Assembly: GCA_038324085.1 (NCBI GenBank)
Contig: JBBQHP010000009.1
Span: 67,292 to 131,291, forward strand
Direction of reading: 5' to 3'
Length of the DNA: 64,000 nucleotides
From: Ga0077523 sp038324085
Lineage (GTDB): Bacteria; Pseudomonadota; Gammaproteobacteria; Burkholderiales; Ga0077523
Shown here piece after piece: positions 40,001 through 47,094 of the stretch (within the stretch, counting starts at the first letter, position 1; each line of letters begins with the position of its first letter). The position numbers and the translations under genes are program-made. The notes beneath the pieces were generated by a model, which was not told the DNA's origin, made no database searches, and saw only the letters and a list, made by a program, of their open reading frames with translations.

Positions 40001-40186
40001 GTCGTTCTCCACGGCCTCCGGCGACGCGCCGTCGTATTGCGTGGTGATCACGACGACGGGGAAATCGATGTTGGGAAACTGGTCCACCGACAGGCGCTGG
40101 TAGGAAAACAAGCCCAGCACCAGCACGCCCGCCATCAACATCGTGGCGAACACCGGATTGCCGATGCTGACTCTGGTGAACCACAT
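37055..40186 (-). CDS. RND efflux transporter permease (pump 2)
   Basis: A 1043-residue AcrB/MdtBC-like permease opening MWFTRVSIGNPVFATMLMAGVLVLG, with DQFPNIDFPVVVITTQYDGASPE, GLLIDDAIVVRENI in TM4 and a mirrored second half. The LIDDAIVV aspartate pair is the expected proton relay. It follows its adaptor by 18 bp. It differs in N-terminus and periplasmic motifs from pump 1, so the two are not a recent duplication. Confidence 0.93.
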   Translation of the reverse strand: MWFTRVSIGNPVFATMLMAGVLVLGLFSYQRLSVDQFPNIDFPVVVITTQYDGASPEAVENDITRPIEEAVNAISGLKTLTSRSYEGQSVVIAEFDLLTDPPVAAQNVREKVAAVKATFRKEIDDPVVSRFNPDDQPVMAIAVSSPTRSLRELTTLSEQVVMKRIESARGVGKVTLVGGVRREVQIRLKPGELEALGVGVDQVIQAIRSENQELPAGALTASESERLVKVQGRIVTVQQFRDIIVARRNGSPVYLWQVANVVDGQEEEDNAALVDGMRALAIDVVKSQDSNTIEVVDNVRRVVTELHGALPADVKLSVVRDTSIGIRTSVANVRSSILEGAALTILIVWVFLRSWRSTVITGLTLPIALIGTFTAMLVLGYTLNVMTLMAMSLCVGLLIDDAIVVRENIVRHLRMGKDHRQAALDGTQEIGLAVMATTFTICAVFVPVAFMGGIIGRFFYSFGMTVTAAVMLSMLVSFTLDPMLSSVWEDPDADGPRGNGPIARFLRFTERQFERVSAFYQRLVGWSLRHRKSVLALAAASFFGSFGLVPFIGSEFVPEADLNEILVYMNTAPGSSLSFTQAKVQQAEAALREFDEVGYTYATLNTGVVQGKNYSTVFVRLKDRRERRRSQKELSNPLRERLARIAGIEVTYVGPFASVSSGKPLQVSIQGPDIGELERLSREVMARLRGMSGPVDIDTSLKAAKPTIEVRLNRDVASDLGVGVAQVGKALRPLLAGEAVSTWKGPDDENYDVRVRLPLDERRTAADLDRLTVASERLGADGTPKLVALRQVADFVPTLGASQINRRDLAREVLVSANVFGRPAGDVGRELKEKLAAIAVPPGYRFVMGGSTKDIQETTGYAISALLLAVVFIYLILASQFRSFLQPFAIMVSLPLALVGVLLALMLWRSTLNIFSIIGFIMLMGLVTKNAILLVDFVNHERARGLDRSAAILSAARIRLRPILMTTAAMVFGMLPLALGLGEGAEQRAPMAHAVIGGVIASTLLTLLIVPVVFTYLDDLGLWMGRMLGRRARPALDAQPELR

Positions 40187-40204
40187 GTCGCTATCGCCGC
40201 GGGA

Positions 40205-41356
40205 TCAGCTGTTCACGCGCGCGCCGGCTTCGCGGACGCGGTCGCCGGGTTTCACGTTGCCCAGATTGGCGTTCAACACGCGCGCTCCGGGTTCGAGACC
40301 GCTCAGGATCTGCACGACCCCGCGTCCCGGATCGCGCAGCCCGACGCTCACCGGCTGCCGGACCACCTTGTCGCCGTCGAGTCGATAGACGACGCTTTCG
40401 CCGCGTTCCTCGCGCAAGGCCGCCAGCGCGAGCAACGTCGCCTGCTCGGCGCCCGCGAGCCGGAGCGAGCCTTTCGCGAACATGCCGCCGCGCAATTCCC
40501 GGCGCGGGTTCGGCAGCACCACGTATATCTTCACCGCGCGCGAACTTTCATCGGCGCTCGGGTTGATCCGCTCGACATCGCCCGTGAACGGCTTGCCGGC
40601 GAAACCCTCGATATTGAACTCGACCGCCTGCCCGACTCTCACCAGCGCGATATCCGAACCCGCCACCTCGGCCTCGAGTTCCATGCGGGTCACGTCGACG
40701 ATCGCGACGAGCTTCGCGTCAACTGGCAGCTTTTCCCCGGGCTGCGCGAAGCGCTCGGAGACCACACCGTCGATCGGCGCACGCACGATCGCATCGGCGA
40801 GGGCCTTTTGCACGACATCGAGCTGCGCTTCGGCGGAGGCGAGGTTGGCCGCGGCCACCTCGGCCGTGTTGGCCACGTTGTCGGCGGCATTCTGCGAGAT
40901 GAAGCCCTTGGCGAGCAGATCCCGGTTCATCGTCCAGGTCTTGCGCGCCAGGTCGAGCTGCGCGCGCATCGCTGCGAGGTCGGCGCGCTTCTCGGCCACC
41001 CGGGCGCGCAGCTCGGTGTCGTCGAACCGGGCGATGACCTGCCCGGCGCGCACCGACTCGCCCTCCCGAACCGACAAGCTGCGCAGTTCGCCCGCCACCT
41101 TCGACTTGAGAAGCGTCTGCTCCAGCGGCCGCAGCGTTCCCGAAAGCGGAACCACGTGATCGAGCGGGCCGCGCTCGACGGTGGTGACGTCCAGTGCCGA
41201 GAGCTCCATCACCCGCGGCGCCGCGGGCGGCGCGGCCGCGGTGGCTTCGCCGCCACGGCCTTCGGGCGGCGCCTTCAGGATGACGAAGCCGGCCGCAATG
41301 ATCACCGCGAGCACGCCGGTCACGGCGACGATCCGGTGCCAGGGCCGGAGCCTCAC
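40205..41356 (-). CDS. RND periplasmic adaptor protein (pump 2)
   Basis: A 383-residue membrane-fusion protein with an uncleaved anchor (about residues 8-26, AVTGVLAVIIAAGFVIL) and no lipobox Cys. It has barrel-sandwich halves (LKSKVAGELRSLSVREGESVRAGQVIARFD and VRAPIDGVVSERFAQPGEKL), a coiled hairpin and a beta-barrel. The GTG start (41354-41356) overlaps the tetR stop (GTGA), so it is coupled to the regulator; the longer in-frame reading crosses tetR and is spurious. Confidence 0.92.
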   Translation of the reverse strand: MRLRPWHRIVAVTGVLAVIIAAGFVILKAPPEGRGGEATAAAPPAAPRVMELSALDVTTVERGPLDHVVPLSGTLRPLEQTLLKSKVAGELRSLSVREGESVRAGQVIARFDDTELRARVAEKRADLAAMRAQLDLARKTWTMNRDLLAKGFISQNAADNVANTAEVAAANLASAEAQLDVVQKALADAIVRAPIDGVVSERFAQPGEKLPVDAKLVAIVDVTRMELEAEVAGSDIALVRVGQAVEFNIEGFAGKPFTGDVERINPSADESSRAVKIYVVLPNPRRELRGGMFAKGSLRLAGAEQATLLALAALREERGESVVYRLDGDKVVRQPVSVGLRDPGRGVVQILSGLEPGARVLNANLGNVKPGDRVREAGARVNS

Positions 41357-42057
41357 GGCTTCGCTCCGAGCACGATCTTCTGGCGCAACCCGTTCAATAA
41401 CACGTCCACATGCAGGCTGAGGTACGAATCCGGGTCGAGGTGCGTGGTGTCGCAGAACTCGAACGAGTAACGCCAGATCGCCATCAACATCACCGGCGCC
41501 AGCATCAGCCGCACGACCTGGTCGATCGGCAGGTCGCGAAACTCGCCGGCGTCGATGCCCAGGCGCAGCGCGCGAGCCACGAGCTTGCGCCCGCGGCTCA
41601 CCACTTCGTCGAAATAGAAACGCGTCACTTCCGGGAAGTTGCCCGACTCGGCGATCATGAGCTTGGGGATGCCGCCCAGATTGGTCGCACCGATCGTGTC
41701 CCACCAGACCCGCAACAGATTGCGGATCAGGTCCTCTGCGCTCCCGGTATGCGCATCCACCATGCGCTCGCCGTGCTCATAGACGGGCACCAGGCCCTCC
41801 CGGATCACGGCTTTGAACAATTGTTCCTTGCTGGAGTAATACAGATACAACGTGCCCTTGCTGACACCAGCACGCCGCGCGACGTCGTCGAGCCGAGTGC
41901 CGGCATAGCCGCGCTCCACGAACAGGTCGAGGGCTGCCGCCAGCAGTTCCGCCGGACGAGCGTCCTTGCGTCGGGTCCAGCGGGTCTCGGCGCGCGCGGT
42001 CTCGACCCGGGCCGACTCCGGCTTGGGCTCGCGTCGCTTGCTGAATCTGGCGATCAT
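41353..42057 (-). CDS. TetR/AcrR-family regulator of the efflux operon
   Basis: A 234-residue regulator. After a charged N-terminal extension (about 35 residues), the TetR HTH spans LLAAALDLFVERGYAGTRLDDVARRAGVSKGTLYLYYSSKEQLF. The ligand domain includes FYFDEVVSRGRKLVARALRLG. It is the first gene of the five-gene efflux operon, overlaps the first adaptor, and has an imperfect palindrome just upstream, so autoregulation and ligand-induced derepression of the pumps are likely. The inducer is unknown. Confidence 0.93.
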   Translation of the reverse strand: MIARFSKRREPKPESARVETARAETRWTRRKDARPAELLAAALDLFVERGYAGTRLDDVARRAGVSKGTLYLYYSSKEQLFKAVIREGLVPVYEHGERMVDAHTGSAEDLIRNLLRVWWDTIGATNLGGIPKLMIAESGNFPEVTRFYFDEVVSRGRKLVARALRLGIDAGEFRDLPIDQVVRLMLAPVMLMAIWRYSFEFCDTTHLDPDSYLSLHVDVLLNGLRQKIVLGAKP

Positions 42058-42078
42058 CGGGCGGGGGATGCAGTAATA

Positions 42079-42092
42079 ACTAACCAGTCAGT
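42079..42092. promoter_or_regulatory. candidate TetR operator
   Basis: ACTAACCAGTCAGT lies 22 bp upstream of the tetR ATG in an A/T-rich patch (AGTAATAACT just before it). The two halves, ACTAAC and GTCAGT, form an imperfect dyad, with 10 of 14 positions symmetric. It resembles AcrR/TetR-type half-sites. By eye only. Confidence 0.5.
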
Positions 42093-42202
42093 AATCTACC
42101 GGCCGCATCGAGGGGCGGTCAACTCATTTCCCGCCCCGGCTCGGTCGCACTTGCCGCAAGCCGCGTTCGGGACTACGGTTTTCAAGCATCGAGGAGATCC
42201 GC

Positions 42203-43573
42203 ATGGTCACCGTCACCGTTCGCCCGCCCGCCGTTGCGGGCAGTTTCTATCCAGCCGACCCGGGAGCGCTGCAGGCCGACGTACGCGCACGGCTTGCCGC
42301 AGCCGCCGCGAGCCGCCGGAATGACGATCCCGTCCCCAAGGCGCTCATCGTCCCCCACGCGGGCTACGTCTATTCCGGTGACGTGGCCGCGATCGCGTAT
42401 GCCCGCCTCGCGCGCGCCCGGGGCACGATTCGCCGCGTCGTGCTGCTCGGTCCCTGCCATCGCGTTGCGGTCCGCGGCCTGGCGCTTCCCGGCACCGACC
42501 GCTTCGACACCCCGCTCGGACCGATCACCGTGGACCAGGCGGCCGTCGCCGCGCTGCGAGACCTGCCCCAGATCACCGAGAGTGCGCAGGCGCACTCCCT
42601 GGAACATTCCCTCGAAGTCCACCTGCCGTTTCTGCAGGACGCGCTCGGTTCCTTCACCCTGGTGCCGCTCGCCGTGGGAGACGCCACGCCAGACGCCGTG
42701 GCCGAGGTGCTCGAGCGGCTCTGGGGCGGCGCCGAGACGTTGATCGTGATCAGCTGCGATCTTTCCCACTACCTGCCCTACAACACCGCGCAACTGACCG
42801 ATGCCGGCACCGTGCGCGACATGCTCGCGCTCGATCCGCACATCGACCATCACCACGCGTGCGGCGCGACGCCGGTGAACGGCCTGCTGCTGCTGGCCCG
42901 ACGCAGGGCCCTCGTGCCGCAACTGCTCGACGTGCGCAACTCCGGCGACACCGCCGGGGACAAGCAGCGGGTGGTGGGCTACGCCGCGCTCGCCTTCTAC
43001 GAGCACGACTCCGCTCCCGCAATGCCCGCCGGAGGAACGAACAAGGGCGACATACTGTTGCCGATCGCGCGCGCCACCATCGCACGGCAACTCGGCGTGC
43101 AACTGACCGCTCGCGAGGACGCGCCCTTCCTCAAGGAGGTCGGAGCCACATTCGTGACGCTGCAGCGCAACGGGCAACTGCGCGGATGCATCGGCAGCCT
43201 CGAGGCCAGGCGACCGCTGCTGGACGACCTGAAACACAATGCACGCGCCGCCGCGTTCCTCGACCCCAGGTTCCGTCCCTTGTCCCTGCGCGAATTCGAC
43301 GACGTCGGGATCGAGGTCTCGATACTTTCCGCATCGACCCCGATCGAGTTCCGGGACGAACCGGATCTGCTCACGCAACTCGTACCCCACGTCGACGGCC
43401 TGATCCTCGAGCAGGGCGCGCATCGCGGCACCTTCCTGCCGCAGGTGTGGGAATCACTGCCGACGCCGGCAGCGTTCCTGGCCCACCTCAAGCAGAAGGC
43501 CGGGCTCGCACCGGACTTCTGGTCGCGCGAGCTCCGCGTGGCGCGCTACTCGGTGGAGAAGTGGACCGAATGA
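42203..43573 (+). CDS. fused Memo-like and AMMECR1-like protein (AmmeMemoRadiSam A+B)
   Basis: A 456-residue two-domain protein. Residues 1-270 are a Memo fold: PHAGYVYSG (His52), GPCHRV (His86) and HACG (Cys220) match the His/His/Cys metal site described for human MEMO1. Residues 280-456 are AMMECR1, with FVTLQRNGQLRGCIGSL (LRGCIG at 326-331) and DPRFRPLSLREFDD. GAGGAG lies 7 nt upstream of the ATG. It is followed 28 bp later by its radical SAM partner. The three-part system is widespread but its reaction is unknown. Confidence 0.93.
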   Translation: MVTVTVRPPAVAGSFYPADPGALQADVRARLAAAAASRRNDDPVPKALIVPHAGYVYSGDVAAIAYARLARARGTIRRVVLLGPCHRVAVRGLALPGTDRFDTPLGPITVDQAAVAALRDLPQITESAQAHSLEHSLEVHLPFLQDALGSFTLVPLAVGDATPDAVAEVLERLWGGAETLIVISCDLSHYLPYNTAQLTDAGTVRDMLALDPHIDHHHACGATPVNGLLLLARRRALVPQLLDVRNSGDTAGDKQRVVGYAALAFYEHDSAPAMPAGGTNKGDILLPIARATIARQLGVQLTAREDAPFLKEVGATFVTLQRNGQLRGCIGSLEARRPLLDDLKHNARAAAFLDPRFRPLSLREFDDVGIEVSILSASTPIEFRDEPDLLTQLVPHVDGLILEQGAHRGTFLPQVWESLPTPAAFLAHLKQKAGLAPDFWSRELRVARYSVEKWTE

Positions 43574-43601
43574 CGACCGCGCCGCGATGCCCGCATCCCC
43601 C

Positions 43602-44699
43602 ATGAGCACCCATCCCGCCCGCTGGTGGCACGAGCTGGACGATGGCCGCATCCAGTGCGATCTGTGTCCGCGCGATTGCCGTCTGCATGAAGGCCAGCGC
43701 GGCGCGTGTTTCGTACGGGCACGCGCCGGCGCCGGCATGGTCCTGACCACGTACGGCCGCTCTTCGGGCTTCTGCGTCGATCCGATCGAAAAGAAACCGC
43801 TGAACCATTTCTTTCCCGGATCCGCGGTGTTTTCGTTCGGCACCGCGGGCTGCAACCTCGCCTGCAAGTTCTGCCAGAATTGGGACATCTCGAAATCGCG
43901 CGACATGGACCGCCTGATGGACCAGGCGAGCCCCGATCAGATCGCCGACGCCGCGCTGAAAACCGGCTCGACGAGCGTGGCGTTCACCTACAACGACCCG
44001 GTGATCTTCGCCGAGTACGCGATGGACGTGGCCGATGCCTGTCACGACCGCGGCCTCAAGGCTGTCGCGGTCACGGCAGGCTACATGCACGACGCGCCGC
44101 GCCGGGCGTTCTACGCCAAGATGGACGCCGCGAATGTCGACCTCAAGGCGTTCACGGACGACTTCTACGTCAAGCTCACCGGTTCGCGCCTGCAACCGGT
44201 GCTCGACACGCTCGTGTACCTGAAACGCGAAACCGATGTCTGGTTCGAGATCACGACGCTGCTGATCCCGACCCGCAACGATGCCCCCGACGAGATTCGC
44301 GCCATGAGCGCCTGGATCGCCGAACATCTGGGCCCCGACGTGCCGCTGCATTTCACGGCCTTTCATCCCGACTACAAGCTTACCGCCCTGCCCCCGACGC
44401 CGGCAGCCACCTTGACCCCGGCGCGCGAGATCGCCGTGTCCGAAGGGCTGCGCTTCGTCTACACCGGCAACGTGCACGATGTCGCGGGCGGCACCACGCG
44501 CTGCCCGGCGTGCGCTGCCGCACTGGTCGCGCGCGACTGGCATCGCATCGAGTTCTACCGGATCACTCCCGAGGGCAATTGTCCGCGCTGCGCCGCTCCG
44601 GTCGCCGGTCGATTCGGTGAATTCCGCGGGCAGTTCGGCCGACAGCGGATTCCGGTGCGGTTGTCGGCGTCGACTCGAGGTTCGTCGAACGTCCCCTGA
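43602..44699 (+). CDS. AmmeMemoRadiSam system radical SAM enzyme
   Basis: A 365-residue PflA-like radical SAM protein. N-terminal Cys cluster CDLCPRDC (19-26) and Cys36; the radical SAM motif CNLACKFC (Cys84, Cys88, Cys91) follows FGTAG. The C-terminus has two CxxC pairs (CPACAA and CPRCAAP), likely a zinc ribbon or auxiliary metal site. It is the standard partner of Memo/AMMECR1 genes. An in-frame ATG at 43587 would add five residues; neither start has a good Shine-Dalgarno. Confidence 0.92.
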   Translation: MSTHPARWWHELDDGRIQCDLCPRDCRLHEGQRGACFVRARAGAGMVLTTYGRSSGFCVDPIEKKPLNHFFPGSAVFSFGTAGCNLACKFCQNWDISKSRDMDRLMDQASPDQIADAALKTGSTSVAFTYNDPVIFAEYAMDVADACHDRGLKAVAVTAGYMHDAPRRAFYAKMDAANVDLKAFTDDFYVKLTGSRLQPVLDTLVYLKRETDVWFEITTLLIPTRNDAPDEIRAMSAWIAEHLGPDVPLHFTAFHPDYKLTALPPTPAATLTPAREIAVSEGLRFVYTGNVHDVAGGTTRCPACAAALVARDWHRIEFYRITPEGNCPRCAAPVAGRFGEFRGQFGRQRIPVRLSASTRGSSNVP

Positions 44700-44853
44700 T
44701 GTTCGATCTTGCCCTCGATTACGACGTCGCCGCCGGTGAATCGATCGATCGTGCACCGAGGATTGCGTAGCCTCGATAGCGCGGGCGACTATGCGATCGG
44801 ACCGCGTGCCAGATCCCTTGATGCGAGATGTTGGATGCAATAGCGTCAAACCG

Positions 44854-45171
44854 ATGCGTACCACTCTCGATATCGAACACGACGTCCTGCGCGCAGCAAT
44901 GGATCGCGCTCGGTGGGAGAAGAAGACCCTCGGTCTTCACATTTCGGAACTGGCGCGTCGACCCTTGACCGAAACCACTGATCCGCAAACGCTGCATTGC
45001 GGTGTACGTCCATTCGAGAAACGCGGCGGTGTGGTCACCAATGAAGTCGTCGACCGCTCGATAACCTCGAGCACAACCCAACTTCCGATGCCACGGCGAG
45101 TCACGTGGATTCTCGCTATGCTCGCTGCCAACGACCCGTATGATCGCTGCAAATGGAGGGCCTTGTCATGA
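44854..45171 (+). pseudogene. VapB-like antitoxin, probably frameshifted, toxin lost
   Basis: The first 68 residues read MRTTLDIEHDVLRAAMDRAR, SELARRPL and RPFEKRGGVVTNEVVDR, which is the layout of a well-known VapB family (ribbon-helix-helix start; GGVVTNE-x-VDR end). After 45057 the frame runs into sequence with no likeness to the family, while the +1 frame continues LDNLEH and stops near 45138. A short MPRRVTWILAMLAANDP stretch may be a VapC N-terminal remnant, but there is no PIN domain. Probably a decaying toxin-antitoxin locus. The TGA overlaps the next gene. Confidence 0.55.
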
Positions 45172-46766
45172 CCCATACCTCGCGTCGAATCGCCGAAAGT
45201 TTGCAGCGACTTGTAACCGTTGCACTGTGCCTGATGGCAGTGACCTGGATCACGCCCACCGCCGCGCAGGACTTTCTGAACGCGCTGCCTTCCACGCGCT
45301 ACCTGATCCTGAGTTCACCTTGGCGTCCGACGTCATATGACGAATGCACCGCGTTGCAACAGGAGTTCTCTGCAGAGATCAACCGTCTGAACGCGCAGCA
45401 CGAGGCTTGCCTTCAAGGTGCACCGTCCGACGATTCGAACACGGGCGGATCGTGTTCGAAGGCAATCTGCCAAGCGGTGCACAGCGCGCGGGACGGTGCC
45501 ACTCGCAAGTCAGGGGAAGAAACGAGCACGTGTCGGAAGCGCGTAGGCGAATACGTGGCCGAACAACGGCAGGAAGAGGACAAGCGCCGCAAGGCCGCAG
45601 AAGCCGCGGAGCGGGACGCGCGCCAGCGTGAACGCGAGGATGCGGATCGCAAGGCGAAACGGGAAGCGGAGCGCCAGAAAGACGAGCGCGATCGGCGCGA
45701 CAAGGACGCAACAAGCGACCGCGAGCGACGCGAGTCAGAGGCGCGCGCCGAACGAGATCGACGGGACCGGGATGCTCGCGATGGTGCTGAGCGTCGCGAC
45801 CGCGCCGAGCGCGACCGACAGGACCGCGAAAAAGAGGCCGCAAAAGCCAAATCCGAGCAGGAAGCGGCGGAACGGAATCGGCGCGAGTCTGACGCGCGGA
45901 TTCTTTCACAGATTCGGCGCGAAGCCGAGGTCGCGCAAGCCGTAGCCCGTGCTGAAGAGGCCAAGCGCGAGCGCGACAAACAGGAACAGAGCCTCTACCT
46001 CGACCTGCTCGTCCAGTTGAAGCAAGGTAAAGACGAGGCGGTCACGGCAAAGGAGTTTCTCGCCAACCCCTTTCGCAAGGCCAAGGAGTTGGCGGCTGAC
46101 GCAGTCGCGAGCAAGTTGATGGAGAAGGGTCTCGATATCGCGTCGCCGATTGGACCAGAGCGACAAGACTCGCGCTACGAGGCCACTGCGGCGGCCACTG
46201 ATGAAGCCCGGAGCAAGGTGCTCGGGAACAATCCGTTTGCGGAGAAGATCTCGGGGGTGGCCATGGAAGGCATCCACAAGATCAACCGACAGGTGTTGGG
46301 TCAGGTGGATGAACTTGGCAAACAGATGGACAGCGTTGCGAAGACCGACACCCGCGCTCCATCTCGACCGTCATCCACCTATGTTTCCCCGTCACGAGCG
46401 GCAGGCTCGCCCGGAGGTTCCCAAACGCTGGGGGACAACCCCTTCAAACGGAGTACGGCAAACGACCAGTTGGCGCTGGCGACGCAAGGGCAGAGCGCGT
46501 CCTCCCCGTCCTCAACCCGTGCAACCGCCGCGACGTACGACGATCCCCAATCGGGCCGCTCCTACACGATTCAGTCCGGGCAGTCGCTGTACCGCAATCC
46601 CGGAACCGGTGAGATGTCCGTCATCGACGATTCTGGGATCCGCGATTCAAACAACGATGATCGCATGGTCAACGGACAACCCCAGTGCAGCACGTCCGGC
46701 AAGGGACGCGTGCTACCCGAATGCGAAAAACGACGGAAGAAAAAGAATCCATTCGCAAAGCAGTGA
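45168..46766 (+). CDS. secreted charged coiled-coil protein with repeated NPF motifs, unknown
   Basis: A 532-residue protein I do not recognise. It has a signal peptide (MTHTSRRIAESLQRLVTVAL and on, ending PTAAQ near residue 34), a 90-residue segment with five cysteines (one CSKAIC), then an Arg/Asp/Glu/Lys-rich helix of about 140 residues (REREDADRKAKREAERQ, ERDRRDRDARDGAERRDR). Four NPF motifs follow: ANPFRKAKE, LGNNPFAEK, LGDNPFKRS and a terminal KNPFAKQ. A Ser/Thr-rich region precedes the basic C-terminus. It converges on the DGR and seems less GC-rich than neighbours (impression only). An ATG at 45153 is an alternative start. Confidence 0.6.
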   Translation: MTHTSRRIAESLQRLVTVALCLMAVTWITPTAAQDFLNALPSTRYLILSSPWRPTSYDECTALQQEFSAEINRLNAQHEACLQGAPSDDSNTGGSCSKAICQAVHSARDGATRKSGEETSTCRKRVGEYVAEQRQEEDKRRKAAEAAERDARQREREDADRKAKREAERQKDERDRRDKDATSDRERRESEARAERDRRDRDARDGAERRDRAERDRQDREKEAAKAKSEQEAAERNRRESDARILSQIRREAEVAQAVARAEEAKRERDKQEQSLYLDLLVQLKQGKDEAVTAKEFLANPFRKAKELAADAVASKLMEKGLDIASPIGPERQDSRYEATAAATDEARSKVLGNNPFAEKISGVAMEGIHKINRQVLGQVDELGKQMDSVAKTDTRAPSRPSSTYVSPSRAAGSPGGSQTLGDNPFKRSTANDQLALATQGQSASSPSSTRATAATYDDPQSGRSYTIQSGQSLYRNPGTGEMSVIDDSGIRDSNNDDRMVNGQPQCSTSGKGRVLPECEKRRKKKNPFAKQ

Positions 46767-46796
46767 AACGGTTGACGCCCTGTTACTGAAACGATA

Positions 46797-46833
46797 GGGG
46801 GTGACGCAGTACATTCAAGAACCGGTCACCCCC
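46797..46833. repeat. inverted repeat between the secreted protein and the DGR template
   Basis: A perfect 9-bp stem GGGGGTGAC (46797-46805) with GTCACCCCC (46825-46833) and a 19-nt loop. It begins 30 bp after the stop of the plus-strand gene. No T-run follows on either strand. It may help end transcription between two convergent units. Confidence 0.55.
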
Positions 46834-46840
46834 GCACTAC

Positions 46841-46881
46841 CCGGCGGCCGTCGCTCCGCGAAGAGCCAGGACGGCCGCCGG
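46841..46881. repeat. long GC inverted repeat downstream of the DGR template
   Basis: A perfect 12-bp stem (46841-46852 with 46870-46881) and a 17-nt loop. It lies 85 bp past the end of the template repeat in the direction of DGR transcription. There is no T-run. It could be the 3' end structure of the DGR template RNA or a terminator. Confidence 0.6.
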
Positions 46882-46966
46882 TTCCCGCACTCACCATGAA
46901 CGGCGTTGGACGCTCCCTTGCACGCCTGACGCAACCGTGGGTGCGGCAGTTCCGGCGCAGGGCGTA

Positions 46967-47085
46967 CTGGCGATACGGAAGCCCAGTTTGTTGTTCCGTT
47001 TCGTCGGCTGGTTCCTGTTGCGTTTGGCCGAGCGCACGTTCGCGGGTTTGTTGTTCCAACTGCCACCGCGGTTCACGCGCCGGGA
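46967..47085 (-). repeat. DGR template repeat (TR)
   Basis: A 119-bp segment matching the VR at 48859-48977 at every non-adenine position (offset 1892). Read on the minus strand in the target frame it gives VNRGGSWNNKPANVRSAK, then an Asn/Lys-rich stretch and LGFRIA. It contains 34 adenines, 21 of which differ in the VR. Four codons are AAA (plus-strand TTT at 46987, 46999, 47023 and 47047) where most DGR templates use AAC. It begins 9 bp after the RT stop and is presumably on the same transcript. It is not translated. Confidence 0.95.
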
Positions 47086-47094
47086 CGACGCCGT

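Noticed and set aside
32799..40186. The two RND permeases as a recent tandem duplication
   Set aside because: Their N-termini and periplasmic signatures differ widely, placing them in different RND subgroups.
40205..41704. A 499-codon adaptor protein
   Set aside because: Residues before the GTG at 41356 are the shifted reading of tetR and look random.
46815..47076. Short minus-strand frames over the template repeat as a second target gene
   Set aside because: They have no start signal, no upstream lectin domain and the Asn/Lys-rich reading expected of an untranslated template.
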